Assembly (NCBI RefSeq): GCF_018143015.1
Contig: NC_054741.1
Coordinates: 38,716,510 to 38,780,509 of the forward strand
From: Lytechinus variegatus
Lineage: Eukaryota > Echinodermata > Echinoidea > Temnopleuroida > Toxopneustidae
Direction of reading: 5' to 3'
Length of the DNA: 64,000 nt
Made by a program: the position numbers and the translations under genes. Below are positions 10,328 through 23,400 of the stretch, piece by piece. The notes under the pieces were generated by a model that worked only from the letters and a program-made list of their open reading frames with translations, was not told the origin of the DNA and did not search any database. Within the stretch, counting starts at the first letter, position 1, and the number at the start of each line of letters is the position of its first letter.

Positions 10328-13300
10328 TAAGAATAACCAGACATCACAAAGAATAAACCAGACATTGCAAAGAATATGAATCCTATACACTGGAATTTAG
10401 GAAATAAAGAAAGTAATTTTATTCACTTTTGATTGTGTACACATCACATATAATGCAGAAAATTTGGACTACATGATTAGAGTGCAATATAAATATACTT
10501 TTCACACTTTGTACTCAAGAAAGAAACTAGAAGCTGACTCTAGGAATCCAACATTATTGTTTGTATGAACTGTAAATCAGCAGTCAGAAACATCATGAGG
10601 TACATCTCTCAATGGTTGCAAGGGTATTCAGTAAAAACCAACATATACATATACATGTACACACCATCAAAGAGAATCATTGGCAACTGATTTTGTCATC
10701 CTGGTTTAAATAGATGAATGTTGTAAATTGAAAAATGATTCAAAATTTCTCTTATCAAAACAAGAGAATGCATAGTCCAGTCCTTGAGGGCTATATACAT
10801 AGGTTTTAATCTCCTGCATTCAAAGTTCGTTTTGCTTCACTCTCTCTCTCTCTCTCTCTAATAGAATCGTTAAAATTATAGAGAGTGGCAACAAAAATAA
10901 AATAAACTTTGAAAGTTTGAATGCATTTCAGGTCTCCCTAAGTTATATGGAATGATGATAAATGCTATGGTAACAATAATAAGGATACTTTGTTTGGTGT
11001 ATTTGACTGCATTTGAACCTTGATATCTTGAAATCTCACTGTAGCATTTGTGACCTGGATTTGGTTTCTTTCAATTGACTCAACTAATGTGCAGTCAGGA
11101 ATATCTGAAAAGCCCAAGGTCTCTTATGCTACTATTAGAGACATTACAGTTAGGGTTATTATATTAAGTTCTTCAAAAATACAGGAATTATCATAAGAAC
11201 AAATTTCATCATTCAGAGACAAAACTCTTAATCCCTCTTTAACAAAATGTTTTTTCAAACCATTTCAGGAAGTCCCACATATAGAGCCAGACGTACTACT
11301 TTATTGAATTGGCTGGTTGTATAAGAGAAAATCCAACTACCATAAAATTTCATGAGAAAATTCATAACTGCAGAAGAACTCATCAGACTATTGTGACTGC
11401 AAACTACACATTTTCAGCATTCCATAGAATGACTAGGTTTCTCAGACCATGAATCCCTGAACATCGTTGGTATAAAAACAGAAGTTTCAAAAAGCAGGTG
11501 ATTTCACTTTCAAAGTATAAAGAACATTCAGAATGTTAAGTAACATTGCTTCAAGAAAGCATATAGATGTGTTTGAATTGAAAATGTTCTGTTTTAAAAC
11601 AGAAACTTCTACTTCTGAGATGCAGGTGAAGAAAAAAATTCACCATGAAACTATGTTCTCATTTCTCACAGTAAATTACATCAAATGTGCTCTTCATGCA
11701 AATGAACCATAGGTAGTTTTGCATATTTTCAGAATAGTGATCATAGATGCATTGTCACATGTGCAAACCTATTCAAGGTATCACTCAAAATCGTGCTGTT
11801 GCCAAACCGCCGAACCACTCCCAAACTGAACCAACTGAACAAAGGCTTGGTTCGGTATAAAATGCCAGGCTCATTAATTTTGCCAAGTGTCGTTGAACAA
11901 AATATTTTTTCGTAAGGGACATCATAGATTTAAGTATAAAATAATACATATATTTAGTGTTTACCGGTTAGTCATTGTGCAAAATAAATCTACACAACAC
12001 TACGAAAGCTTCGGCCTTGTCTTTGACTCGATTGTTTTGAATTTCAGAATATCTATAAACATGAATTAATATTTTCTTTAAAAAAAGGGGTAGAAAATTT
12101 AAACTAAACTTGGAGTAAAAGTATGGGTGTATAAGTATATGTTCATATTCCATCGTTATCGATCATAATCAATTTGTATTTAATTACAAGACCTTCCTCA
12201 CAACTGACAAAGTAATTTAATAGAAATTGCTGGACTCTTCCGAACCAAACCCGAACATGGCACCTAACTTGCAGCAAATGCAAATTTACTATTTTCTCAT
12301 GAAGATATGAAAGTTGGGTTTCCTTTGCATTCATATAATCCCAGTATATTACCTTTTTAGAGTCAGAAGGGAATGCTAATTAATGCTTTAATGTATGGTT
12401 AAAACCTTTCTTGCTGTGCTGATAAACTGCCAAAATAATATTAAAGATATGCAAAAGCACTTCTAAAAATTGTGTTTTCACAGGATTACTCCTGTAACAT
12501 ATTACTCAAAATAACCAGTAGCAGGTGGATTCCCTGAAATGATTTCCATTTTCATAGTAGACGAAAAAGAGCAAGAATTACTGTGTGTGTGCTGCAAACA
12601 ACACTTGTGAATTAATGAATACGGTACTGATCATGTTAAGATAGAGGAATGACATTTCATGTCAAATCATATCACTAGAAAAAAATAATAAGGGAAATAG
12701 GAATATTAAGGAGTCATATGTTTCAGAAAAAGGATACACCAACGTCAGAAAGCCACTGGTCAAGTCAAAATGGAAAAGTATTACCACTTTGCCACTTTGC
12801 AAATAGTCTGATCATGTAGGTGAAAAAACTTACCCATAAAAATGATGAGAATTCACGTTTCACATTCTAACAAACAAAGTTCCCATCAATTGTCCATATT
12901 TTCTTGATAGTATAAAAAAAAACAGATGGAAAATTCATGGATGTAGGTATGTGCAATGTGAATTTTCAGCAAATTAAGTTTTTTTTTGTTTCTTTGACAA
13001 TTAAAACCACAACTTAACAAAAAGTGGTAATACAATTTTTCTTTCAAACGTAATGACCAGAGCATACGTATTTCAGAGTTTTAACTGACAATCACTCAGT
13101 CATTGAAATATTTTTTTGTATCGCTCTTACAAATATTTTGTTAGAAAAAAATGGTTTGAAGTTGACAGTCTTCCAAATCATCTACATACAAGTGGTATCG
13201 ATTACAGTCACAGAGCTGACCCCAATTGAACTAACAGAAGAGGTGTTTTGAAAAAGATTTAATTTTTCATAAAAATCACACTTAAATTCCCAGTTGCATG

Positions 13301-14366
13301 TGGTATATAAGACACCATCACAATGGTGTGATCATTCACAGGGGATGTGTGTCACTATGCAATCATGAATGAGATCACAAGTTCATGCTTGTTGATACTT
13401 AAGTATGAATTTAAGTAAGACTAAACTCTTTGTGACCCCCACACCCCCCCCCCACACGGACAGAATGATGTATCCATAAGATAATTGCAATGAAAGAACT
13501 CTAAATCATAGCTCTAAGAGCTATTACGTTATTGAAATAAAAAGATAGTTCACTGTACTAAGCACAAAACATTTAGGGAAAAGCAGAATACAGCGCATCC
13601 ATGAACATCTGCAAAGCTACAAGAATATAGCATATAAAATAATATAGGTCAGGTAGAAAGGATATGGTATTTCAGCAAATTCTTTAACAATTTTATGCAC
13701 TTCTAGTCTAAATCTCCACTGATTCAGACAGTGATTGTAATAAAGTGTGTGCATTTGAAGATAAAGAAAGAAGCTTGATAATCCATTCCCCTCCAGTTTA
13801 TGTAGGTTATCACCATCAAGTGGGTTCTTCTGACTCCTATATTTCAAAGCCTTACACACAGAGCACAGGGTAACTCATAGTAGAGAAACCAATGCATATT
13901 CTCGATGTACCCATTCGATTATCTGAACATGAATTGTAGCCCAGGCAATTATGCACTTCTACTCAATCCTCATCATCTTTCCCTGTCTGAGGAGAGTTAA
14001 GAGCATTGCACCCTTCTAATTGATGCTGCATTATCCTCGACAGATAAACCATGTGAAATGATGGGTCTGACGACCACTGGAGTGCATCATGGTCCTGCTG
14101 ATAATAGTTATTCATTATCACTCCTTCTTCTGCCTTCCGCATCTCGAAGCCTTGTAGATTTCCACAGATGAAAACCCAACCATCCATACAATATCAATAG
14201 CCATGCTACAGTTGTATAGGCAACATGATCAATTCTCACACGCAAATCAGCCCCAAGGATGATCAATCTTGACTGGTTTGGAAAGAGTTGTTGTTGTTGC
14301 AGGATAACTGTGGTCTTTGGGAGCTAGCAAATAACTGTAGCTGGATCTCTCTTCCATTGCAACAGA

Positions 14367-14471
14367 TCACTTGAGGTACATCTTGTAGAGGAGCTGTGAC
14401 CTTTTGGTTTCTGGTTCTTGCTCCATTAGGTAGAGTAAATCCTTCATGTTTACTCGCTTCGTGCGACGAAA
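14367..14471 (-). CDS. TAF4: TAF4 coding exon 11 (stop codon)
   Basis: Residues 957-990, FRRTKRVNMKDLLYLMEQEP then ETKRSQLLYKMYLK and TGA. The acceptor is CACTTTCAG. The block is the conserved extreme C-terminus of TAF4, so the chain is complete. No convincing polyadenylation signal was found nearby, so the 3' UTR end is unknown. Confidence 0.95.
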   Translation of the reverse strand, partial: FRRTKRVNMKDLLYLMEQEPETKRSQLLYKMYLK

Positions 14472-17400
14472 CTGAAAGTGGATAAAAAAAATCAACATGG
14501 ATGGGAGTTTCAAAGAATCTGTTTGTTGAAATCCAGGTGGTTCGCAAATCACAAATCTCATCTGATCTTGGAATCAATAAAACACGCAATAAGATTTTTT
14601 GACCCCCTAGATGACCTTTTACCAAATTATCCTCATGAAGAAACATGTTGTCTTACCCAAGGACCATTTGTACCAATGTAAACACAATTAATGTAGAAAT
14701 AAAGAAATGAGAGCAATTTGATGAAAAACTTAAAGAAAAGTAATGCAAATGGCCTAATATTATTTGACCCCTAAAAAACATTTGAACCCATCATCCTCAT
14801 GGACACAAATGTCATATAACCCAAAGATCATTTGTGCCAAGTGTGAACAGATCAACAGGAAAAGTGATAACTACGCCCAGACAAAAAATAAAATGATCTT
14901 GAATCCATATAACTTTGAAAATACTTTTACAGGTAATCCCATGAATGACACAAAATTGCAAGTGCAAAAAAAAACAGTAAACAAACATTTAAGCACCATA
15001 AACCCCTATTGCTAAATATGGTCAAATACTTGGTTTTGCACAATTATTATTAATGTTGATCGACACACATATCGGTCTCCCTTCCAATATTTTTAGACGT
15101 CAAAATAATTATTAAAATAGCTTAATATATTTGTGGTAATAAATCAAAAGATTGTGTGGGCACATATCTGAATAGGGAATTGGTTCCACAAACATGTAGT
15201 ATATATATTTTCAAAATGAATATGAAACCACTGGAACACATAAAGTAATAATACAGCCATTCAATAACACATAATCAAAATGAATGTGCCGAATGGCATG
15301 AGCTATAAGTCAGCCATCCTTCTTTACGCTCGAATTCAGCTCATGATTGAAATATATTTGATTTTGATTTCAAGTGATTTATTGATTTCCATCTTATATT
15401 AGTGCAAAATATAAAAAGGTCAAATATATACATTACAAGACAGAATATCATAAATAAAACAAATATGAATTTTGAGGACCACAATGAAAATTGAATTACC
15501 TAGGCTGATATCTATATTTAAAATATGCTGAATGAAAAGTGAAACTATTTACTATTCAAGTTTTTTTGTTGGATCAACTATTATTTGCTTCTAGAAATAT
15601 TCTAAAGAAATCAACACAGTTGCTGTGTCTCTTCAATAATGAGCAATTCATTAACAGGCGTTTTATCTGACAGATCCATTCTAACATACATGTAGTAACC
15701 GAGCTTCTCAGCCAATTAAAATGAAGGAAAGTATGTTGTGAGACAACAGATGTAGATGAAATGCTTGTCACACGTCGGTACGAGTAAAAATACAAGAAAC
15801 ACATGCTGTAAAGTGTATGATTAAACCTTGACACGATTGTTTAAAAATATATCATTGTCACTGGTACATACCTGTGTTCTAAGGAATGGAGTTGTATTGG
15901 AGCTTGTAGAGTTCAAGGTACTTAATAATGATGATGATGATGATCCACTGGCACCACCCTGTATGAAGAACATTAACAAAATCTCTATTTTTAAGTATGT
16001 AATACATGTCATGGAGTATCATGTAAAAAAGGCCATCAATGACTTCCTGTACTAATGTGGTACCCTGGAATGAGATACTGTACCATAAAGAACAGATATG
16101 TCCATGATTGTTAAGATAGTTGTGAAGTTCCCAATTCATCTGGGAAGCTCCACATGGGCAATATAATATTACCAACAATTACAATGTGATTTGTTTTACA
16201 TCTCACACCATATCTTATGAGAACAGGGATAAATACTCCTTTTCTTGATTTTATTTCAGTTTGTTGAATTTTATCAACTGATAACATCTCTATTTTATGG
16301 AGGCATTCCCCCTATCATTATTGCTCCTGATTAAAGACAAAGGTAAGGAATCAGGATATGATAGGTTTTTGGATGAGAAAAAAGTGAGGAGACAAGGGTT
16401 GAAGTCAGCGCTAGATTGTGATTAGGTTTCTGTTTGGTAATGCACAGGCTTTCCTCAGAAGCAATTGAAACAAGAATAAATATTAAGTATTAACCAATGC
16501 TAAGCCTTACCGGAGATGAACTAGAGGTTTCTGAATCTAGTTTCCTCTTCTTCCTTGGACCAATAGCTGCCAATGCTGTAAGATTAGCTTCCTGTTGTCT
16601 CAGCTGCTCTAATTCCATTTGTTGCATTTCTTTTGCTTTCTGCTTCAATCTCAACTGCTCAGGGTCCTCTTGCTTTGACCGGCTCTGGTTAAACATTAAC
16701 AATTCATTCATACCAATTACCATAGAATCATGTTAAGATACTATTTAGGAATATGGACAATACTCTTCAATTTGGTAAACTAGCAAAAAATATCATTAAT
16801 AGCTGGACATTGTGGGCAATTAGCAGACACTGTGATTTCTGGAGATATATTTTTTTTGTTACAAGTGGGGGCGACAAGGCAAACCTCTCCATGGACTGAT
16901 GTACAAAGTTAAGAATTGGGGACACCCCCCCCCTCCGATCACTACTTATGGTTGTCCTTAATATCAAAAATATTTACAAAGAGAGTAAGATGACAGTGCA
17001 TTAAGCCAAAAATGTATTCCTGATGAACACAATCAATCCAGTGAAATGAAACACAAACTTCTAGAATAAAAATTGTTCCAGCTAATTTCTTGGACATACA
17101 AATAGTTAAGATGATAAAAACACTGTGCATATTAATCAGGTCTACTAACCTTGGCTGCTCGAAGAAGTATTTCTCTTTCTTGTTCATCTCTTCTCTTTCT
17201 TTCTAACGCATCTAGCTGCTCAAAGAACTTTAGCTGTGACCGTACATCATTCATTGGTTCATATCTTGTATCACTCTAAGAATATGAAATATGAAATAAA
17301 ATAAAAATCTACCTTCCTAGTAATGTATAACTCTGTATCACATAGAATTATCATTATATCAAGGAATCTCAATTATGTTGATAAAAGTAAAATGCTAGTA

Positions 17401-20400
17401 GCATACATAAATACATTTTAATTTGATTTGTTCTAACAATTATTAAGAAAAGTAATAATTCATAACATATCCAGGCAAAAATGACCATTAATTTCCAACC
17501 ATTGATAATTTCAACTTTACATCTTGCTATGGATAAACGGCAGTAAATAGTACACCAATTACAGCATAGCCCAAATTTTCAAATTAGAAGTTTCATCTTT
17601 ATTTCTTCTGATATTGTTTAAATACACCAGCATTTATTTAGATTTTATTGAAAACTCTCATTGGATTTTGCAGTAAAAATAACATGTCTGTGAAGAACAG
17701 TTCTTCACAAAATTTGCCAATGGAAAAGAAAACCTTTACAAAAAGTGCAGCTGATGAAATAATCTGTTAAACTGTCCAGAATGTGATAGATAATGTTTGA
17801 AAACTTACCCTATATATTTCTAATCTATGTTGTGATATAACACTCAGCTTTTCAACAACTTGTTTTAATCTCTCTTGAACTGCCAGTGAAACCACATCTA
17901 ATACAGCTGGTGTAGCATCTGAAATCCCATGCTTCGAACCTGAAATTTGACAGAATAACATTACTTCATCCTTAATTCCCATTAAAATACTACCACAGTT
18001 AAAAATACAATGTTTCATGAATCATCACATAAGAATGAACTAAAAGACTATCACAAAATTAACTAGGTTGTCTTGAAATTTATGTCAGAGACTTTAAATC
18101 AATTAAAGCACATACAAACAAATCTGGCCAGTTTCCTTACCCATAATGCTAGTGTAGTCTAGTGATATAGACCCACTTTAATGATAACATGCTAATTAAG
18201 TGCTTAATACATTCATACCGCAATAATTATGTTACCAAGTAGCAAAACAATTACTTTTCTTCTCAAAACATTTTAGGTTCTCTGTACAAATATAATTATA
18301 GGTCAATTTATTCTCTGTAGTATTAGTAGATATCTGAAAATTTATATTTTAGGACATATTTCAAGACATATATTTTTATAATACAGTCAATGAGAGACCA
18401 CACGCAGTTCACTCCCCCTTTAATACAGTTCAGAATATGAAGAAAAAAATTAATCCTCGGCTTTTTCCTATGCTGGATTTACTTATTCATGAGACTTAAA
18501 CTTTGTCACTTTCTCACATTCTCTCGTAAAGATTTCATTAGAGGATGACCACAACCTTGAGATGAATGCTATACTCGTACTCACATATTTTGCTCATGCA
18601 ATGTTGTAATGGTGTTTTGTGGAGAAATTTCTCATCTTCACAAGACCTGAGCTGAGTGCCTACAAAGGCTTCGTTGGTGGCAAGAATACGGGCACTCTCC
18701 TCTGACAGATTCACTCCAGCCATTGATGCTACATCATTGATGTCATCATCATCTCGACTATAAGATTAAAAAAAGAAGAAGATAGTAATACTTCATAATA
18801 TTCCTCTTATTAAATTAAAAAGTTACTATAGTGTGAAATCACTATTATAAGTCAGAACGCAACCAATATGGGAGCATTTCATGATGCAAAATAAGCTATG
18901 ATTTTCACTGACAATTGTTATAAGCTACTGAAATCCTTGCATCTGATTGGCTAAGAACGAATAAGTGAAAGTTACTGACAATGCTACATGTGAAGACTTC
19001 CCCGAATTCCAACCTTATAAAAAACTATGTCTGATCATTCATACTTTATACAGAATGCACGTATTGGACAGCTCAGAATAGTTATTCCAAGAGTTAAGGC
19101 CAGTATTTTACGAATCAAAGATGAATGGAATATTGGCCCTAACAAGTGGAATAGTTCTGGTATTCCATGAAATAAAGCCATTTAATATAATTATTATCGA
19201 CCTCACTCCCCCCCCCAAAAAAAAAAAAGAAGGGAAAAATTAAATTAAGTAAGCCATGTCCCTCTGTTCCTGCAAGACAAAAAGGTGTATGTATAGATAG
19301 CTGTTTCATAGAGAAAAGTCAACAAATTTCTCTATTCATTCACATCTTAATTTCATCTAAAGTTTTAAAAAAGCAAATGCTTGATTTATGACAGCTGTAA
19401 GTGAAGCTCTGATTACGATTGTGAAAAAAAGGCATCAGACACTCACCTAAAGCTAGCAGATGTATCTTTGCTCTTGTCTTTCCTCGGCGTAGCTTTTCCT
19501 CCAGAAGATTTGCTAGAACTACTTTTACTTCCTGATGACCGTGATGATTTGCTCGATGACTGAACAAATTAAGAGAAAAGTAAAATTTTTCAATAATATT
19601 TCGAAAATATTTGAAATATCTAACAATAAGACAACAGTGATTTTTGACATGAACTTATTACCTACATATTTCTATCTAATATTCTATTGTAAATAAACAC
19701 AAACGAAAGTTTACTCGTAAGTTGTACCTCCATTGTGCATTATATTAATAGAATTTGAAGTAAATTAGAATACAGTAGCTCAATTCACATTTAAAGCCAT
19801 CTATAGTTTTTGTAAATCCCCCCAAATTGCATGTCATTCCATTTCATTACTGCACGTGCCCCAAAATGGTTGTGGTGTGAACTGTGAAGGATATCAACTG
19901 AAAATGTAATTTATTGGATAAAATTACAGATTTTACATCAAAATTTAAGTTGATCGAGTGCTGATAGAAATAGAATATCTGTGTGTATATGTCTTGTTTA
20001 CATAAAAGACCTTCTCAAATATAGAATGGGCTGAAAATGTCAGGATATGACCTTTGTCAGTAACTTCTAATTTCCAATTAATAAAGTAAAGTGCTCAAAC
20101 AGTTATTTTAAATGAAAATAAACACATGACCAAGAGAGGGCACTAGATTCAAATCTAAATCATAACTGCCTGAAAATTGCTTTTGATATATTTGAATTTC
20201 TAAAGGGTAAAAATGCATTTAATGATTACTATGTATTTGTAATATTTTGATATTTAATGATACTGCAGTATAATCCCCAATGACCCTTTATCAAATTTTT
20301 TAAGAGGTTTTAATCATTTATTCTGATTTTGTCATTCAAAGTTTTTCTATAGGATAACCACGATATCAGTGGTGTGATGATTTTCCTTCTATAACCATCA

Positions 20401-23400
20401 TCCACTGAAAACTCAACTAACCTGCGATGAAGATTTGGATGACTTGCTAACACCTGGTTTGGTTTGAGGGCTTGGAGAGCGACCAGGAGAACTGGCCTTG
20501 GAGTTCTTACTGGACGAATGCTTCTGAGATGCTTGCTGTGACTGCTTACCACCCTTGGCTTCAGCTGCAATAGATGCTGCTGCCGCAGCAGGTGTGATTT
20601 TGGTGATGGCGGGTTTGACAGGTTTGCCATCGGCTGACCCACTGGCTGCAGCTGGTAAAGGTCCCATCAAGGTTGTGATGTTAGATCCTGAACTCCCTCG
20701 CTGTAACGTTTGTCTTAATAGAGGTAAACTCCTCTGTAAATAACAAAAAAAAAAACATCTTGAGAATTGATGGAAAAGCTTATTTCACTGACTTGGAAGA
20801 ATGTTTCTGAATACTCTCCCATCATAAAACGTATGATGTATCAATTACAGTAAAAAAAATTTAAGTAAAAGAACTCCATTGACACAAGAGTTTTCACCCT
20901 TAGTAACTCAAATTGACCCCCCCCCCCCCGACGAATTTTTACCATGCTGCTCGATGACTTAAATTGTATCACTTTCCAGTCTTATCCATCTTTTGAAACC
21001 TAATTTGGGACAACAAAGTATGTGGTTCTGAAATCATGAAACAGTTTGAAAGTGCAAGCCAAACCCAAAATTGCTCAAAATGTGGTTTTTGTCAAAAGTC
21101 AAGTGAATTGAATTTTCAACCAAAATTCATAAATGTATTATCTTTACATTAACTGGTTTAATTGGATTTGTTTTATTAAAATGTAGATTTTTGTAGACAT
21201 TTGTTAGAACTTAGAAATGTCAAAGTTAATGCTTTCGTCAAAAATTAGCATTCTACTAGCTTTTTTTTAAGTGAGTTAAAGCAAAAACACAATTTCATAT
21301 ACTTATTTTCATAATCATTTAAACACCAAATTTCAATTTTTTTTTACTTGTCTTGCAGTTTACAACCAGTTCTAAAGGCATGCACAGTTTTGACGGCAAT
21401 CAGGTGATTAGCAGGCAGATATCTGCATTTAGGTACCAACTTATGAACTTCTGAGTTGGTTTACAGTAATACAGTGTAGCATTTGTAGTAATAATAGTGA
21501 TTAACTTTTCATAATCAACAATGGTTTGGGCCATAGATCATTTTACTGCGATATATCAACATACATGTAGTGATAAAATTACTATTGAATATTCAGTATT
21601 TTTTTCAATAATTGCCCAGCACTGTTTTATTGTACTGCGTTTTTTTTAAGGATAGCGTACATGTAGCACTGCAGAGGGCGAGAATGTTCAGACTCATTGT
21701 TTGAATATCAGGTAGAATGGGGGGGGGGGTCGGGTGTCTGGACACTTTATATTTTTGAAGCATTCTTTTTTGTCTTTGGATTACACTAAAAATGTGAATT
21801 CAATGGAAGTAATTATCTTATATTTCGTTCTCTAATATTTCCTAACATTTTGTACTAAAAATTGATGAAACTTCGCTTGTAAATTTTTCCAAATGACTAA
21901 AATTGATCGTCCGGACACACAACAACTGGGTATACGTGGTGTACTAGAAATAGCCGTGTCCATGACTGTTCCCAATTGTACTTTGGGTGAATGCAAGATG
22001 CTACTTTGCCATTTGGTACCCCAAGTTGCATCAAATATAGAAAGTGCTAGCCAAAGTAAAAAGATTTCTTACCTTAAGGAAAGGCACAAGGTATGGTTGT
22101 GGTGAAGAGTTGAGCTCCTTCTGAAGTTTGAGGGTAAACTCCTCTGGCTCGATTTTGGCATCCTAAAAGAAAAGCATAGGCACATTGTATGAAATAGGAT
22201 ACTATCATTATTATAATTCAGAATAAAATGTCATGCAGCATAATTTAACTGATTGCAAACTATTGGCAATTTTGGCAAACATTTTTTTTTGTTTTAAAAA
22301 ATACATTCCCATGTCATTTGCACCATGGAATTTTGTGTGGGAGTAATGATCTATGTCAGAGTTAATAATACACAGATGCTACAGGGATTTTTAGCCACAA
22401 GAATATAAAAAATAGCCCCTGGAAATTACCATTTGGTTCATACATAGGAATTAGGAAAACATTAATGTATTCTGGTACAAGGTTGTCAAAAATTGATACT
22501 ATTAATGTCATTTTTCACACATGCAATCATGGGCAAAGAATTCATATCTTGAAAAACCCATTTCCTTTATTTTCTAGAAACTACCAAGTAAATTAGGAAT
22601 ATTTCCCTTCACATATAGACAGGATCACATTTTGGCGACTTCAGACAAAAAAAAATTGTCATTCTTATAAGCATAAAATAAATTTCATGCTAACAGATAA
22701 TCAGAAAAAAATTTTTAAGTTTTTAAAGAGCTCATGTTCTTGATTTGAGACACAAAAATCAGATGTACACGTAATTGGAGTTGTAGGGCAAATTAATGGA
22801 CTTTTGCTTTTCACCAACAATGACGTACAACTCTATCTTGGATCTGTCAAGAAAAGGAGCTCAAACACCTAACTTCAAGAACAAGATACTTTCAGCACAT
22901 AATCACATGATATGACATCAATGTGATTTCAAACGACTTGGAATAGAGCATAAGATTTTCAAAGAATTAATTCCTGCCTGGTACTATTTACTTCACCTGC
23001 ATTGAGTGCAGTTTATGACCTTTCATGTCTCTTACCAAGTCTTAGCCCCTGTTCAAAATTTCAAATGACAACTAAAAGCATAACCGTTTTGCCTTTGTGT
23101 CAACCATCTGACATGGGAAAGACAAGCCTTTCCAAAATGTTGTTGAATATTTATATTTCACATCTATGACATGCCAACTATTATATTTCCTTGAAATTTA
23201 TATTAGCATTGATTTTGGACTCATTTTGTCTCCTTTAAAACAAAGGTTGAATAAGATCCAAGATGAAGTTATTGGAAACTGTGGTCGAAGCAAGATTTCT
23301 TTGACTTGCCATATGATTCCAACTAAAATCACATTCCTTCTTTTCCAAATTGAGAACAAAACTAAAGACTTTAAAGAGTATAAATAAGTTCAAAGTCAAT

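Larger units (their letters stand above)
6640..14366. other. TAF4 downstream DNA, 3' UTR plus intergenic, almost no recognised content
   Basis: AT-rich DNA. Recognised items are C/CT-rich runs (6745-6850), a 264-bp inverted-repeat element (8404-8667), a poly-C/poly-G hairpin (10291-10327), a (CT)n run (10841-10859) and GAACC-type repeat patches near 11805-12260. Part of the right end must be TAF4 3' UTR. No coding exon was recognised on either strand. Confidence 0.5.
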
